This document shows, one piece after another, positions 23,856 to 30,160 of a stretch of 35,234 nucleotides of DNA. The position numbers and the translations under genes were made by a program. The stretch's first letter is position 1. Each line of letters starts with the position of its first letter. The notes under the pieces are model-generated. The model was given only the letters and a program-made list of their open reading frames with translations. It ran no database searches and was not told where the DNA came from. The DNA comes from a virus. The stretch is from positions 1 through 35,234 of the IMG/VR virus record IMGVR_UViG_3300005563_000068. One strand, given 5' to 3'.

Positions 23856-23992
23856 ACCGATCTCCAGTCGCAAGCGGCCACGTTGACGATTGGTGCACGA
23901 CGCGTTAAACCGCAGTTTTCCTGCCGAAAATCGAAGATAGCGGGACTGTAGGGTAACGTGCGTCCGAAGATCGTGACGTTTTTCCCTTGATC

Positions 23993-24068
23993 CGCGGAAC
24001 GGACTGTGGCCTAGATAGTCGTGCGAGATGGCTTCGGTCATTCACACTCCAAGCGGTCCCGTTCCGCG
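23993..24068. repeat. Inverted repeat B, 10-bp arms
   Basis: CGCGGAACGG at 23993-24002 is matched by CCGTTCCGCG at 24059-24068, a perfect 10-bp inverted repeat. The left arm sits in the spacer of the possible TTGATC/TAGATA promoter. Confidence 0.75.
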
Positions 24069-24087
24069 CTCACCGGCCATCTCGCAC
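24021..24087. repeat. Inverted repeat A, 12-bp arms
   Basis: GTGCGAGATGGC at 24021-24032 pairs perfectly with GCCATCTCGCAC at 24076-24087. The arms straddle the right arm of repeat B and the left arm of repeat C. Confidence 0.8.
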
Positions 24088-24127
24088 ATGCTCGGCGCGT
24101 CGAAGCGGGCCGGCTTGGGGTGTGAAT
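24040..24127. repeat. Inverted repeat C, 14-bp arms with one mismatch
   Basis: ATTCACACTCCAAG at 24040-24053 matches the reverse complement of CTTGGGGTGTGAAT at 24114-24127 in 13 of 14 positions. With repeats A and B the order of arms is B-A-C-B'-A'-C', so they cannot all form hairpins at once. Confidence 0.75.
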
Positions 24128-24180
24128 CTCGGAGGAACGCATGGAGACGAACACCGTCTGTCCGTGCGTCGTGCACCCAG

Positions 24181-24230
24181 ACGGACTGAAAATCCATGTG
24201 TGGACAGTTCGATTCTGTCCCTGGGCACCA
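24181..24230 (+). other. attP core: 3' half of tRNA-Phe(GAA)
   Basis: These 50 bases fold as the 3' half of a tRNA: anticodon loop CTGAAAA (24186-24192) with anticodon GAA, a partly paired anticodon stem, variable loop GTGTG, a perfect T-arm GACAG-TTCGATT-CTGTC (24203-24219), acceptor strand CCTGGGC, discriminator A and CCA. No matching GCCCAGG acceptor strand or D-arm lies upstream, so it is not a whole gene. Next to an integrase gene this is the usual form of an attP site that restores the host tRNA on insertion. Confidence 0.8.
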
Positions 24231-24265
24231 CGACGCAGCACTGATACCCACGCCCGGAGGTCGCC

Positions 24266-24706
24266 ATGAGCGCCTCCCGTCACCAGGTCGCAGCCGACGC
24301 CTACGAGCTGCTGGTTTTGAGCGGCATGCCCAAGGGCGTCGCCTTCAAGGCCGCCATGCAGACCCTGCGCGGCGACAACGCGCCTGTGCCGCTCCCGGCC
24401 GAGCTGCCCGGACTGATCGAGTCCATCGTGCGCTCCCAGGTCGCCGAGGACTGGCGCGCGGCTTCTCGCGAGGTCCGCTCCGGCAAGAGCACGCACCGGC
24501 ACTACGTCGAGCTGCGGTCCGTCGTGGCGCACGTCCTGAGTGAGAAGGGCTACAGCGACGCCGTCATCGGGGCGGCTCTCAGTCGCGACAGGTCGAGCGT
24601 CAACGTGATGCTGAACAAGTTCGCTCGGCGCCTCGCGGCTGACCAGCTGCTGGCGGCGCGGGTCGAGCGGGTTCTGGCCGCGGCGGGGAAGGCGAGGGCG
24701 GCGTGA
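24266..24706 (+). CDS. Protein with DnaA domain IV-like DNA-binding fold
   Basis: A 146-residue protein with GGAGG five bases before its ATG. Residues about 79-125 (HYVELRSVVAHVLSEKGYSD, then AVIGAALSRDRSSVNVMLNK) resemble DnaA domain IV, which reads DnaA boxes with a helix-turn-helix and the D-R/H-S-T/S-V signature. The AAA+ domain is absent. The N-terminal half (DAYELLVLSGMPKGVAFKAA) is helical and unassigned. It lies first in the replication operon. It could mark the phage origin or act as a repressor; DnaA-box-like targets were not searched systematically. Confidence 0.65.
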   Translation: MSASRHQVAADAYELLVLSGMPKGVAFKAAMQTLRGDNAPVPLPAELPGLIESIVRSQVAEDWRAASREVRSGKSTHRHYVELRSVVAHVLSEKGYSDAVIGAALSRDRSSVNVMLNKFARRLAADQLLAARVERVLAAAGKARAA

Positions 24707-24951
24707 GCTTCAAACTGACATTGGATTTCGAATCAGACGCGGACCGGGACGATTTCATCGGGTGGTTTCTCGACGGAGGAGGCGAGTACGAGTTCAACGA
24801 AGGCCGAAGAGAGCGCGGCGATGTTGCGCTCGACACTAGCGGCCCTGGCGGTGGCGATTGGGAATGGTCTACGCCCAGCAAGGCCGTCCCGGTCATGGAG
24901 AACTACACGATCGAGCTGCGGCCGTACCCGGAAGAGGGTGACGAGCCATGA
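24703..24951 (+). CDS. 82-residue acidic early protein
   Basis: GTG start overlapping the previous stop. The product is acidic and small: LTLDFESDADRDDFIGWF, GGGEYEFNEGRRERGD, NYTIELRPYPEEGDE. It reads as a compact alpha/beta protein of unknown function. It overlaps the next tiny ORF by ATGA. No family is recognised. Confidence 0.55.
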   Translation: MSFKLTLDFESDADRDDFIGWFLDGGGEYEFNEGRRERGDVALDTSGPGGGDWEWSTPSKAVPVMENYTIELRPYPEEGDEP

Positions 24952-25043
24952 CCCGCCCGCCTCTCCCGCCCGTCCGCTGGCTGAATCTACTGGCCGTGAT
25001 GCTCGGCATGCTGGCCGTTCTGGTCGCGAAGGGTTTGCCGTAG
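24948..25043 (+). CDS. 31-residue single-span membrane microprotein
   Basis: ATG at 24948 overlaps the upstream stop, and its TAG overlaps the GTG of the methyltransferase. The product (MTRPPLPPVRWLNLLAVM, then LGMLAVLVAKGLP) has one hydrophobic helix. Coding is supported by the exact start/stop couplings on both sides. Function unknown. Confidence 0.5.
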   Translation: MTRPPLPPVRWLNLLAVMLGMLAVLVAKGLP

Positions 25044-26041
25044 TGCCCGCCTATTACAACGAGATTGACCCGTTCGCCGCACAGTGGCTGCGCAATTTGA
25101 TTGCGGCCGACCGTATCGCCCCTGGCGATGTCGACGAGCGAAGCATCGAGGAAGTCAATGCAACTGACCTTGTGGGCTACGGACAGTGTCACTTCTTCGC
25201 AGGAATCGGAGTCTGGTCATGCGCTCTCCGCTCTGCTGGATGGAGCGACGAAGCGCCGGTCTGGACGGGTTCGTGTCCTTGTCAGCCCTTCAGCGATGCC
25301 GGACGCAAACATGGAATCAAAGACGAGCGGCATCTTTGGCCAGAGTTCTTTCGACTCATCGCCGAGCGCCGTCCTGGCGTCGTGTTTGGCGAACAGGTTG
25401 CGAGTCGTGACGCACTCGCTTGGCTCGACGTTGTTCAAGCTGACTTGGAAGGAGCGGGCTACGCCGTCGGGGCGGTCGATACCTGCGCTGCGGGGTACGG
25501 CGCGCCGCACATCAGACAGCGACTCTACTGGGTGGCCGACGCCGATGCGAAACGATGGAACGGGGAGCACTCACTGCTACGGCAAGACGCACGACGTGAT
25601 TTTTCTGAAGCTGCCTGGGGCGGCGAAGCTGGCGGGGTGGGGAACGCCGACAGCGACGGAGCCGGGCGGGGACGCAGAGGGAGAGCTCGCCAGGAAGCGA
25701 GCGGCAGTGTCGACAGGCAAGTCGATAGGTGTGTCGGTGACCGCGCTGGCGCATCAAGCGAAGCTCGCCGCATGGCCAACGCCGATGGCATCGGAACGGG
25801 AAACGCGTCCGAAGAGGTACAAGCGCGGCAATCCGAACCTGGCGGCGCTGTCAATGGCTACTGGGCCGACGCCGAGTGGATCTACTGCCTCGACGGCAAG
25901 CACCGGCCAACTAAACCCGGAGTTGCCCCGCTGGCTGCAAGGTCTCCCGGAGACGTGGGGAAACTTCGCGCCTACGGAAACGCCATCGTCGCTCCGCAAG
26001 CGACTGAATTCGTCCGAGCGTTCATTGAGGTAATGCCATGA
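25043..26041 (+). CDS. C5-cytosine DNA methyltransferase
   Basis: A 332-residue Dcm-type enzyme that should methylate cytosine C5 in phage DNA, probably to evade restriction. Visible motifs: I, FAGIGVWSCALRSAGW (52-67); IV, PCQPFSDAGR (79-88) with the catalytic Cys; VI, a GEQV version of ENV (116-119); VIII, RQRLYWVAD (158-166); X, YGNAIV near 313. The stretch between VIII and X, which holds the target-recognition part, is low-complexity (GVGNADSDGAGRGRRGR). GTG 25043 overlaps the previous TAG. A second frame is open through most of the gene. No restriction partner is present. Confidence 0.88.
   Translation: MPAYYNEIDPFAAQWLRNLIAADRIAPGDVDERSIEEVNATDLVGYGQCHFFAGIGVWSCALRSAGWSDEAPVWTGSCPCQPFSDAGRKHGIKDERHLWPEFFRLIAERRPGVVFGEQVASRDALAWLDVVQADLEGAGYAVGAVDTCAAGYGAPHIRQRLYWVADADAKRWNGEHSLLRQDARRDFSEAAWGGEAGGVGNADSDGAGRGRRGRARQEASGSVDRQVDRCVGDRAGASSEARRMANADGIGTGNASEEVQARQSEPGGAVNGYWADAEWIYCLDGKHRPTKPGVAPLAARSPGDVGKLRAYGNAIVAPQATEFVRAFIEVMP
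25158..26033 (+). CDS. Overlapping +1-frame ORF inside the methyltransferase gene
   Basis: A 291-codon frame starting at ATG 25158, with GAGG seven bases upstream, ends 8 bases before the methyltransferase stop. It reads MQLTLWATDSVTSSQESESG, STLFKLTWKERATPSGRS, ARRTSDSDSTGWPTP and near the end TGQLNPELPRWLQGLPE. Proteins with this LTWKERxTPxGRS / WPTP / QLNPxxxRWLxGxP plan are, by memory, common in phage and prophage annotations. That plan is exactly the +1 reading of methyltransferase motifs. Either it is a genuine dual-coding gene or a widespread shadow frame kept open by base composition. No function can be assigned. Confidence 0.35.
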   Translation: MQLTLWATDSVTSSQESESGHALSALLDGATKRRSGRVRVLVSPSAMPDANMESKTSGIFGQSSFDSSPSAVLASCLANRLRVVTHSLGSTLFKLTWKERATPSGRSIPALRGTARRTSDSDSTGWPTPMRNDGTGSTHCYGKTHDVIFLKLPGAAKLAGWGTPTATEPGGDAEGELARKRAAVSTGKSIGVSVTALAHQAKLAAWPTPMASERETRPKRYKRGNPNLAALSMATGPTPSGSTASTASTGQLNPELPRWLQGLPETWGNFAPTETPSSLRKRLNSSERSLR

Positions 26042-26478
26042 CGACCCTCCGCTACAAGCTGCTCGCCGACGTGCCGCATCCAGCGTACCAAACGGCCGGC
26101 GCGTCCGGAATCGACCTGTGCCTGTCCGAAGATGCTCAAATATGGAACGGAAAGACCGTCATCGTCGGCACAGGTATCGCCGTAGAGATTCCGCCCGGCC
26201 ATGAAGGGCACATCAGGCCGAGATCGTCGCTGTCTGCCAATGGAATCGTCGGTCACTTCGGAACCATCGACTCAGACTATCGAGGAGAGTTGCGCGTTGT
26301 ACTGACCAACATTGATCAACCAGGGACGAACTGCTACTCATCAATCACCCTTCGCAAGGGCGACCGCATCGCCCAGCTCGTAATCGCGCCGGTCGAGCGC
26401 GTCGAACTGGTCCGCGTCGAGCAGCTTAGCGAGACGGCGCGGGGCGAGCGAGGGTTTGGCCATACCGGGAGACGGTGA
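26038..26478 (+). CDS. dut: dUTPase
   Basis: A 146-residue trimeric-type deoxyuridine triphosphatase that hydrolyses dUTP to dUMP and pyrophosphate, lowering uracil in phage DNA. All five motifs are present: GASGIDL (21-27), PRSSLS (61-66), GTIDSDYRGEL (75-85), RKGDRIAQLVIAP (106-118) and RGERGFGHTG (135-144). The length is normal for the family and the phosphate-binding C-terminal loop is complete. The ATG overlaps the methyltransferase stop. Confidence 0.95.
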   Translation: MTTLRYKLLADVPHPAYQTAGASGIDLCLSEDAQIWNGKTVIVGTGIAVEIPPGHEGHIRPRSSLSANGIVGHFGTIDSDYRGELRVVLTNIDQPGTNCYSSITLRKGDRIAQLVIAPVERVELVRVEQLSETARGERGFGHTGRR

Positions 26479-26732
26479 TGGCCATCCACGTCAACGACAA
26501 GATCGGCGGGCTCACCATTCACCGCATCGACGTGTTCGAGCGGCACGGAGACGGTTGCTACATGACCGTGTTCGTCGGTGGCGAGCGGCCCACGCCTGGA
26601 AGCATCAGCGTGCCGCTGTCTCGAGACCAGGCGCAGGAGCTCGCGGCGGTCCTGCTCGACGTCGCTGACCAACTCGGGCCCGGCGTCATGGAGCGTGGCG
26701 AGCGGTCGTTCTCGTACAGGCTGAGGCGATAA
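26478..26732 (+). CDS. 84-residue early protein, unknown
   Basis: ATG 26478 shares a base with the dUTPase stop; GTG 26475 is an alternative. The product is alpha/beta: VNDKIGGLTIHRIDVFERHG, CYMTVFVGGERPTPGSISVP, then a helix LSRDQAQELAAVLLDVADQL and a basic end. It stands between dUTPase and the O-like replication gene. No family is recognised. Confidence 0.6.
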   Translation: MAIHVNDKIGGLTIHRIDVFERHGDGCYMTVFVGGERPTPGSISVPLSRDQAQELAAVLLDVADQLGPGVMERGERSFSYRLRR

Positions 26733-26735
26733 CCG

Positions 26736-27344
26736 ATGAACTGCCCTGACTGCAACGGAGAGTCAAAGGTGATCAAGACGATCATCGGAGTTGGCGTACG
26801 CCAACGGTACCGTAATTGCCAGTCGTGTGGGACTAGGTGGGTGTCAGAGGAGCGCAACCTCAAGGTTCGCTGGGGCTCTTCGGTTGCCCGTAACCAGCCC
26901 GCAACCGACAGCCAACCACCGCCAACAACCGGCAACCACCCCCCAACTGTAGCCAACGGTTGGGGGGTAGGGGGGGATCTGTCTTCAGGATCCGATCCGT
27001 ATCCGGATCCTATCAGCAGATCCGGATCCTACAGCGATCGAGATCCTGATCCGCGGGCGCGGTTTAAGTATCCGGACTCTTTCGAGGCCGTATGGGCTGG
27101 GACCGGCGGTAAGGGAGGCAAGAAAGCTGCGTTCACTGCGTGGAAGAAAGCAGGATCTCCGCCCTGGGGAGAGCTCGCCGCGACTTGGGGTGCTTACATG
27201 CTTTCTGAGCGTGTGGCAAGGGGGTACCTGAAGGACCTGTCTGGTTGGTTCAACGCTGGGTACCACCAGCAAACCTGGGTTCCGTACGAGCCCAAGCTAC
27301 GCGCTGTTGCTGGCTGGCGGTCCTCGACCGGGGATGACATGTGA
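26736..27344 (+). CDS. O-like replication protein with N-terminal zinc ribbon
   Basis: A 202-residue protein directly before the DnaB helicase gene. Residues 3-31 form a zinc ribbon (CPDC then CQSC). The middle (45-110) is disordered, Pro/Asn/Ser/Asp-rich, and coded by strongly repetitive DNA. Residues 116-180 (FEAVWAGTGGKGGKKAAFTA, WGAYMLSERVARGYLKDL, SGWFNAGYHQQTW) resemble the C-terminal domain of phage initiator/helicase-loader proteins, which ends in a x-x-W-L/F-N-x-G motif. It probably recruits DnaB. As in lambda O, the origin may lie inside this gene. Confidence 0.65.
   Translation: MNCPDCNGESKVIKTIIGVGVRQRYRNCQSCGTRWVSEERNLKVRWGSSVARNQPATDSQPPPTTGNHPPTVANGWGVGGDLSSGSDPYPDPISRSGSYSDRDPDPRARFKYPDSFEAVWAGTGGKGGKKAAFTAWKKAGSPPWGELAATWGAYMLSERVARGYLKDLSGWFNAGYHQQTWVPYEPKLRAVAGWRSSTGDDM
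26938..26976 (+). other. Hairpin and G-run, part of a candidate replication origin
   Basis: ACCCCCCAAC (26938-26947) and GTTGGGGGGT (26959-26968) form a perfect 10-bp hairpin with an 11-base loop. A run of seven G follows at 26970-26976. The bases just before carry several CAACC/CCAAC copies (26890-26940). Confidence 0.6.
26988..27075 (+). repeat. GGATCC-based iteron-like cluster
   Basis: GGATCC occurs at 26988, 27005 and 27024, with further GATCC or TATCCGGA copies up to about 27075. The longest shared unit is ATCCGGATCCTA at 27001-27012 and 27020-27031. It lies inside the O-like gene and codes for a low-complexity linker (DPYPDPISRSGSYSDRDPDP). Position and structure recall iterons of origins nested in initiator genes. 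Confidence 0.65.
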
Positions 27345-28645
27345 TGGAACTCCCCGCTGACATTGACGCCGAGCGCGCCGTGCTTGGCTGCATCCTGATC
27401 CGAGAGCGCCTGTCTGACGTCCTTGGCGAGCTCGAGGTTGATGACTTCGTGCTACCGGCGCACCGCGAGATCTTCTCGGTGATGCTGGACCTGTCGGCTT
27501 GGCGGTCGACGGTCGACATACTCACGGTGGCGGCCGAGCTTCGTCTTCGTGGGAAGATGGCAGGCCTAGAAGGCGAGGACGCGTATCTGCTCAAACTGAG
27601 CAATTGCGTCCCGACGGCGACATCGGTCCAGCATTACGTCGGCGTGGTCAGGGCGAGGTCGGCATCCCGTAGCCTGATTACCTCGTGCGCTGACGCCATG
27701 AGCAGGGCAGCCCGTGAGCCTGCGGACGATGTCACCGCAGATCTGCGCGTGTCACTCTCTGGCTTGCGATTAGAGCGCGGCGGACCGATTTCCTTGGGGG
27801 ACAGGCTTCCCGGGTATCTCGACGCCCTGGAGGCACGCCAAGCAGCCAAGAGCGAAGCCAGGGTCCCGTCTGGCCTTCGTGGCCTTGACAAGAAGCTCCT
27901 TGGCGGCATCGCCATGGGACAGGAGGTTGTGGTTGGCGCGAACCCAGGCATGGGGAAGACGTCCCTCGCCCTTCAGTGGGCCATTGAGGCGTCAAGGGCT
28001 GGCGTGCCGGTGCTCGTGTTCAGTCTCGAGATGATGGCTTCGGAGCTGCTCGACAGGGCGCTTTCCTACGTGTCTGGCATAGACGGCGCGCGCATCGCCA
28101 TGTCCGGAGGCCTCGACCTGGTCTCATGGAAGCGGGTTCAGGCGGCTTCGAAAGAGATGTCCTGGCCGATGTTCATCGACGACCGGAAGCTGACCATTGA
28201 CCAGATCGCATCGGAGACCATCAGGTGGCGCGACCGCAACCCGGGGCCGCGAGCACTGGTGGTGGTCGACTACCTGGGGCTGATTCGGTCGAAGGGCAAG
28301 GCAGAGAACCGCCAGCAGGAGGTAGGTGGTTGGTCGCGTGACCTGAAGATACTGGCAGGCGACGCGAAGGCCGGAATGTTGGTGTGCGCGCAGCTCAACC
28401 GGAAGAACGTCGAGAACGGCCCGCCCGAGAAGCCTGTGCTATCGAACCTGCGCGACTCTGGAGAGATCGAGCAGAACGCGGATACGGTGCTGTTCCCATG
28501 GCGCAATGGCTCGGTCGCTGAGATCGCCATAGCCAAGCAGCGCGGCGGTCCGGTTGGCGTGGCTCCAGTGCTGTGGAATGGGCAAACGACTAGCTTCCGT
28601 GACGACCAGGTCGCGCAGGAAGATGATGACGGGAGATGGATGTGA
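27344..28645 (+). CDS. dnaB: Replicative DNA helicase, DnaB family
   Basis: A 433-residue hexameric 5'-3' helicase. The N-terminal domain has the family start (LPADIDAERAVLGCILIRER). The RecA-like domain has Walker A GANPGMGKT (198-206), the VFSLEMMASELLDRAL segment (225-240), Walker B VVVDYLGLI (306-314) and the downstream QLNRK and DSGEIEQNADTVLF signatures. The length is typical. The preferred ATG 27344 overlaps the O-like gene's TGA; GTG 27341 is possible. It should unwind phage DNA after loading by the upstream gene product. Confidence 0.93.
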   Translation: MELPADIDAERAVLGCILIRERLSDVLGELEVDDFVLPAHREIFSVMLDLSAWRSTVDILTVAAELRLRGKMAGLEGEDAYLLKLSNCVPTATSVQHYVGVVRARSASRSLITSCADAMSRAAREPADDVTADLRVSLSGLRLERGGPISLGDRLPGYLDALEARQAAKSEARVPSGLRGLDKKLLGGIAMGQEVVVGANPGMGKTSLALQWAIEASRAGVPVLVFSLEMMASELLDRALSYVSGIDGARIAMSGGLDLVSWKRVQAASKEMSWPMFIDDRKLTIDQIASETIRWRDRNPGPRALVVVDYLGLIRSKGKAENRQQEVGGWSRDLKILAGDAKAGMLVCAQLNRKNVENGPPEKPVLSNLRDSGEIEQNADTVLFPWRNGSVAEIAIAKQRGGPVGVAPVLWNGQTTSFRDDQVAQEDDDGRWM

Positions 28646-28956
28646 ACCAGCGCGCGCTGTGGGCAGATCCGAACGTGAGGCTAGAGCGTCAGGCGCGGGC
28701 CGAGGCGTTCATGGGAAGGTCAATGGAATTCGACGAGGAGACGACGATGACGCGCGTGACGGATGACGAACTGGATCGAATGACCGCGATGTGCGCCAGC
28801 GACGTGACCGACGACAGGCGGTCGCTGCTGGGCGATGCCGTACGCGCCGAGCTGCTGGCGTTGCGCAAAGTCGCGGACGCGGCGGTCGACTGCCGAGAGC
28901 ACGAATTCGCGCTGGCACCGTCGATTAAGGCTGCGCTGCGGGAGGCTGGGCTGTGA
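28642..28956 (+). CDS. Small early protein, start uncertain
   Basis: Three starts are possible: ATG 28636, GTG 28642 (GGGAG six bases upstream) and ATG 28747, which has the strong site GAGGAGACGACG also used at 11984. From 28747 the product is 69 residues (MTRVTDDELDRMTAMCASD, then LLALRKVADAAVDCREHE). The longer forms add a basic, Arg-rich N-terminus. It is helical and acidic with no recognised family. It overlaps the DnaB stop if the early start is used. Confidence 0.55.
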   Translation: MNQRALWADPNVRLERQARAEAFMGRSMEFDEETTMTRVTDDELDRMTAMCASDVTDDRRSLLGDAVRAELLALRKVADAAVDCREHEFALAPSIKAALREAGL

Positions 28957-29189
28957 CGACACGTGAACAGGCAAGGCTGGAGATGATGCGTCGACTGCGC
29001 GACAAACGGCTGGTCGAACGCGAGCGGCGGCGGATTCGCCGGCTGATCGCGCCGCACTTGTCGGCCATTCGCGACACAGAGGAGTACCTGCGGCGGCACG
29101 AGCACATCATTGCCGCCGACGAACTTGTCGGGCCGATTGCAGCCATCGACGCCGCAACTCGCGCGCCGAAGAAAGCGAGGACGAAGTGA
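28953..29189 (+). CDS. Arg-rich helical early protein
   Basis: A 78-residue protein with GTG start overlapping the previous stop. The sequence is an Arg/Glu-rich helix (EQARLEMMRRLRDKRLVE, RERRRIRRLIAPHLSAIRD) followed by EEYLRRHEHIIAADELVG and a basic tail. It may bind nucleic acid or form a coiled coil. It is coupled to the following gene. No family is recognised. Confidence 0.6.
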   Translation: MTTREQARLEMMRRLRDKRLVERERRRIRRLIAPHLSAIRDTEEYLRRHEHIIAADELVGPIAAIDAATRAPKKARTK

Positions 29190-29374
29190 GAGACCCGGCG
29201 CGAATAGAACCGACCTTGCAGCGGATACGCGAAGTGTGGCAACGCAATCCGGACGCTCGCCTCGGGCAGATCATCGCCAACGTGACGACAGAGGATGACG
29301 TCTACTTCATCGAGGACGAGGAGCTAATCAATCGAGTCGAGACGCTCTACCACATCACCGGAGAGAAGCGATGA
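29186..29374 (+). CDS. Small conserved-looking phage protein
   Basis: A 62-residue protein (GTG start) with MRDPARIEPTLQRIREVWQR, NPDARLGQIIANVT and DDVYFIEDEELINRVETLY. The RIxxxLxxIRExWxxNPDxRLGQ pattern with a following YFIEDxEL recalls a small family seen in phages and bacteria; it has no known function to my knowledge. The start and stop overlap both neighbours by four bases. Confidence 0.65.
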   Translation: MRDPARIEPTLQRIREVWQRNPDARLGQIIANVTTEDDVYFIEDEELINRVETLYHITGEKR

Positions 29375-29604
29375 AGCTCAAGACGGCGCTGGAGTTGCTG
29401 GGGGATGATGGCTGCATGAAGTGCTTCGGTGGCATGGGCTGCGACCACGACCTCAAACTGGTCGCCCGTCGAGCGCGGGAAGAGGCGTACGGGATGGCGG
29501 CGCAGCATCTCAACGATGCAGCTGGACTTCCTTCTTCATCACGTGTCGTGATTGACGTGCTTTCCGAGGAAATCCGCGCGCTCCCGACGGAGCCGACGCC
29601 ATGA
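29371..29604 (+). CDS. TALELL-family small early protein (copy 2)
   Basis: A 77-residue protein: MKLKTALELLGDDGC, a Cys segment (MKCFGGMGCDHD), LKLVARRAREEAYGMAAQ and an end IRALPTEPTP. It matches the copies at 17710 (minus strand) and 30587 in domain order and in the TALELL, RAREE and IRxLP motifs. Its first 12 codons are almost the same as copy 1. Coupled by ATGA to the previous gene. Function unknown. Confidence 0.65.
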   Translation: MKLKTALELLGDDGCMKCFGGMGCDHDLKLVARRAREEAYGMAAQHLNDAAGLPSSSRVVIDVLSEEIRALPTEPTP

Positions 29605-29858
29605 CCGCCGCTGACGCACTTCGCCGGTTGCTCGCGGACGTCGAGGTGGCACGTACCGACATGAACAGTTCAGCGGTGTCTACGTCGAAGCTGTTGAACT
29701 GGGACGGAGGTGCCGTGCTCGACTACCTCGAACGCCTGGCGCTCGACGGGCTGGCGGGGGAGGTGCGATTGCCACCGTGCGGACTGGTGTGGTTCTGCTC
29801 GGATGAATGCGCGCTTGCCGGGAAACACGTGAAGCCGACCGAGGACGGCCAGCCATGA
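29601..29858 (+). CDS. Early protein with CSDEC motif
   Basis: An 85-residue protein whose ATG overlaps the previous TGA. The first half is helical (ADALRRLLADVEVARTDM, VLDYLERLALDGLAGE). The end is LPPCGLVWFCSDECALAGKH, three Cys in a pattern also found as GWCSDACRRAGH in the gene at 17333. This may be a metal site exchanged between early operons. No family is recognised. Confidence 0.6.
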   Translation: MTAADALRRLLADVEVARTDMNSSAVSTSKLLNWDGGAVLDYLERLALDGLAGEVRLPPCGLVWFCSDECALAGKHVKPTEDGQP

Positions 29859-30160
29859 CGCGCGGCCCGTGGAAGATGGTGACGGACAGCTCCGAGGTGA
29901 AGCCTGGAGACTCGCTTCGGTGGTCGGACATTCCCGGCTCGCTCGCCATCGTGCTAGGTCCAGGCGGGCCGTGTCCGTGCGGACGCGTTGGTGTGCCTAC
30001 GTTCGCGCTTTCGGACGACCCGGTTGAATGGCCATGGAGCGAGGACGGTAACTGCCTGTGGTGCGACATCGAGCGCGGCGTGTTGTACAGGCTGGTCATC
30101 GACGACGACACCGCGGCCGACGAGACGACGGTGACGCGGAGACGGGAGCTGGTGAAATGA
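29855..30160 (+). CDS. Small early protein with CPCG/CLWC motifs
   Basis: A 101-residue protein from ATG 29855. It reads as a small beta domain (GPWKMVTDSSEVKPGDSLRW, IPGSLAIVLGPGGPCPCGRV) followed by DGNCLWCDIERGVLYRLVID. The two Cys pairs (CPC, CLWC) could bind zinc. Coupled by overlaps to both neighbours. No family is recognised. Confidence 0.55.
   Translation: MTRGPWKMVTDSSEVKPGDSLRWSDIPGSLAIVLGPGGPCPCGRVGVPTFALSDDPVEWPWSEDGNCLWCDIERGVLYRLVIDDDTAADETTVTRRRELVK

Larger units (their letters stand above)
23856..24265. other. 410-base gene-free attachment/regulatory region
   Basis: No convincing gene lies between the integrase and the DnaA-like gene. The region holds three interleaved inverted repeats (23993-24127), a possible promoter (TTGATC at 23987-23992, 19 bases, TAGATA at 24012-24017) and the 3' half of a tRNA-Phe gene. 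Minus-strand ORFs here read the antisense of the tRNA piece and are not taken as genes. Confidence 0.6.

Noticed and set aside
24121-24230. Complete tRNA gene
   Set aside because: No acceptor 5' strand (GCCCAGG) or D-arm is found upstream; only the 3' half folds.
24042-24267. Minus-strand ORFs reading RDRIELSTHGFSVR
   Set aside because: They are the antisense of the tRNA-Phe fragment; peptides like this are a known artefact of tRNA genes.
24266-24706. Full DnaA initiator
   Set aside because: No Walker motifs or AAA+ domain; only the DNA-binding domain is suggested.
26736-26840. NrdR-type regulator
   Set aside because: Only the zinc ribbon is similar; no ATP-cone follows, and the C-terminus fits a replication protein.
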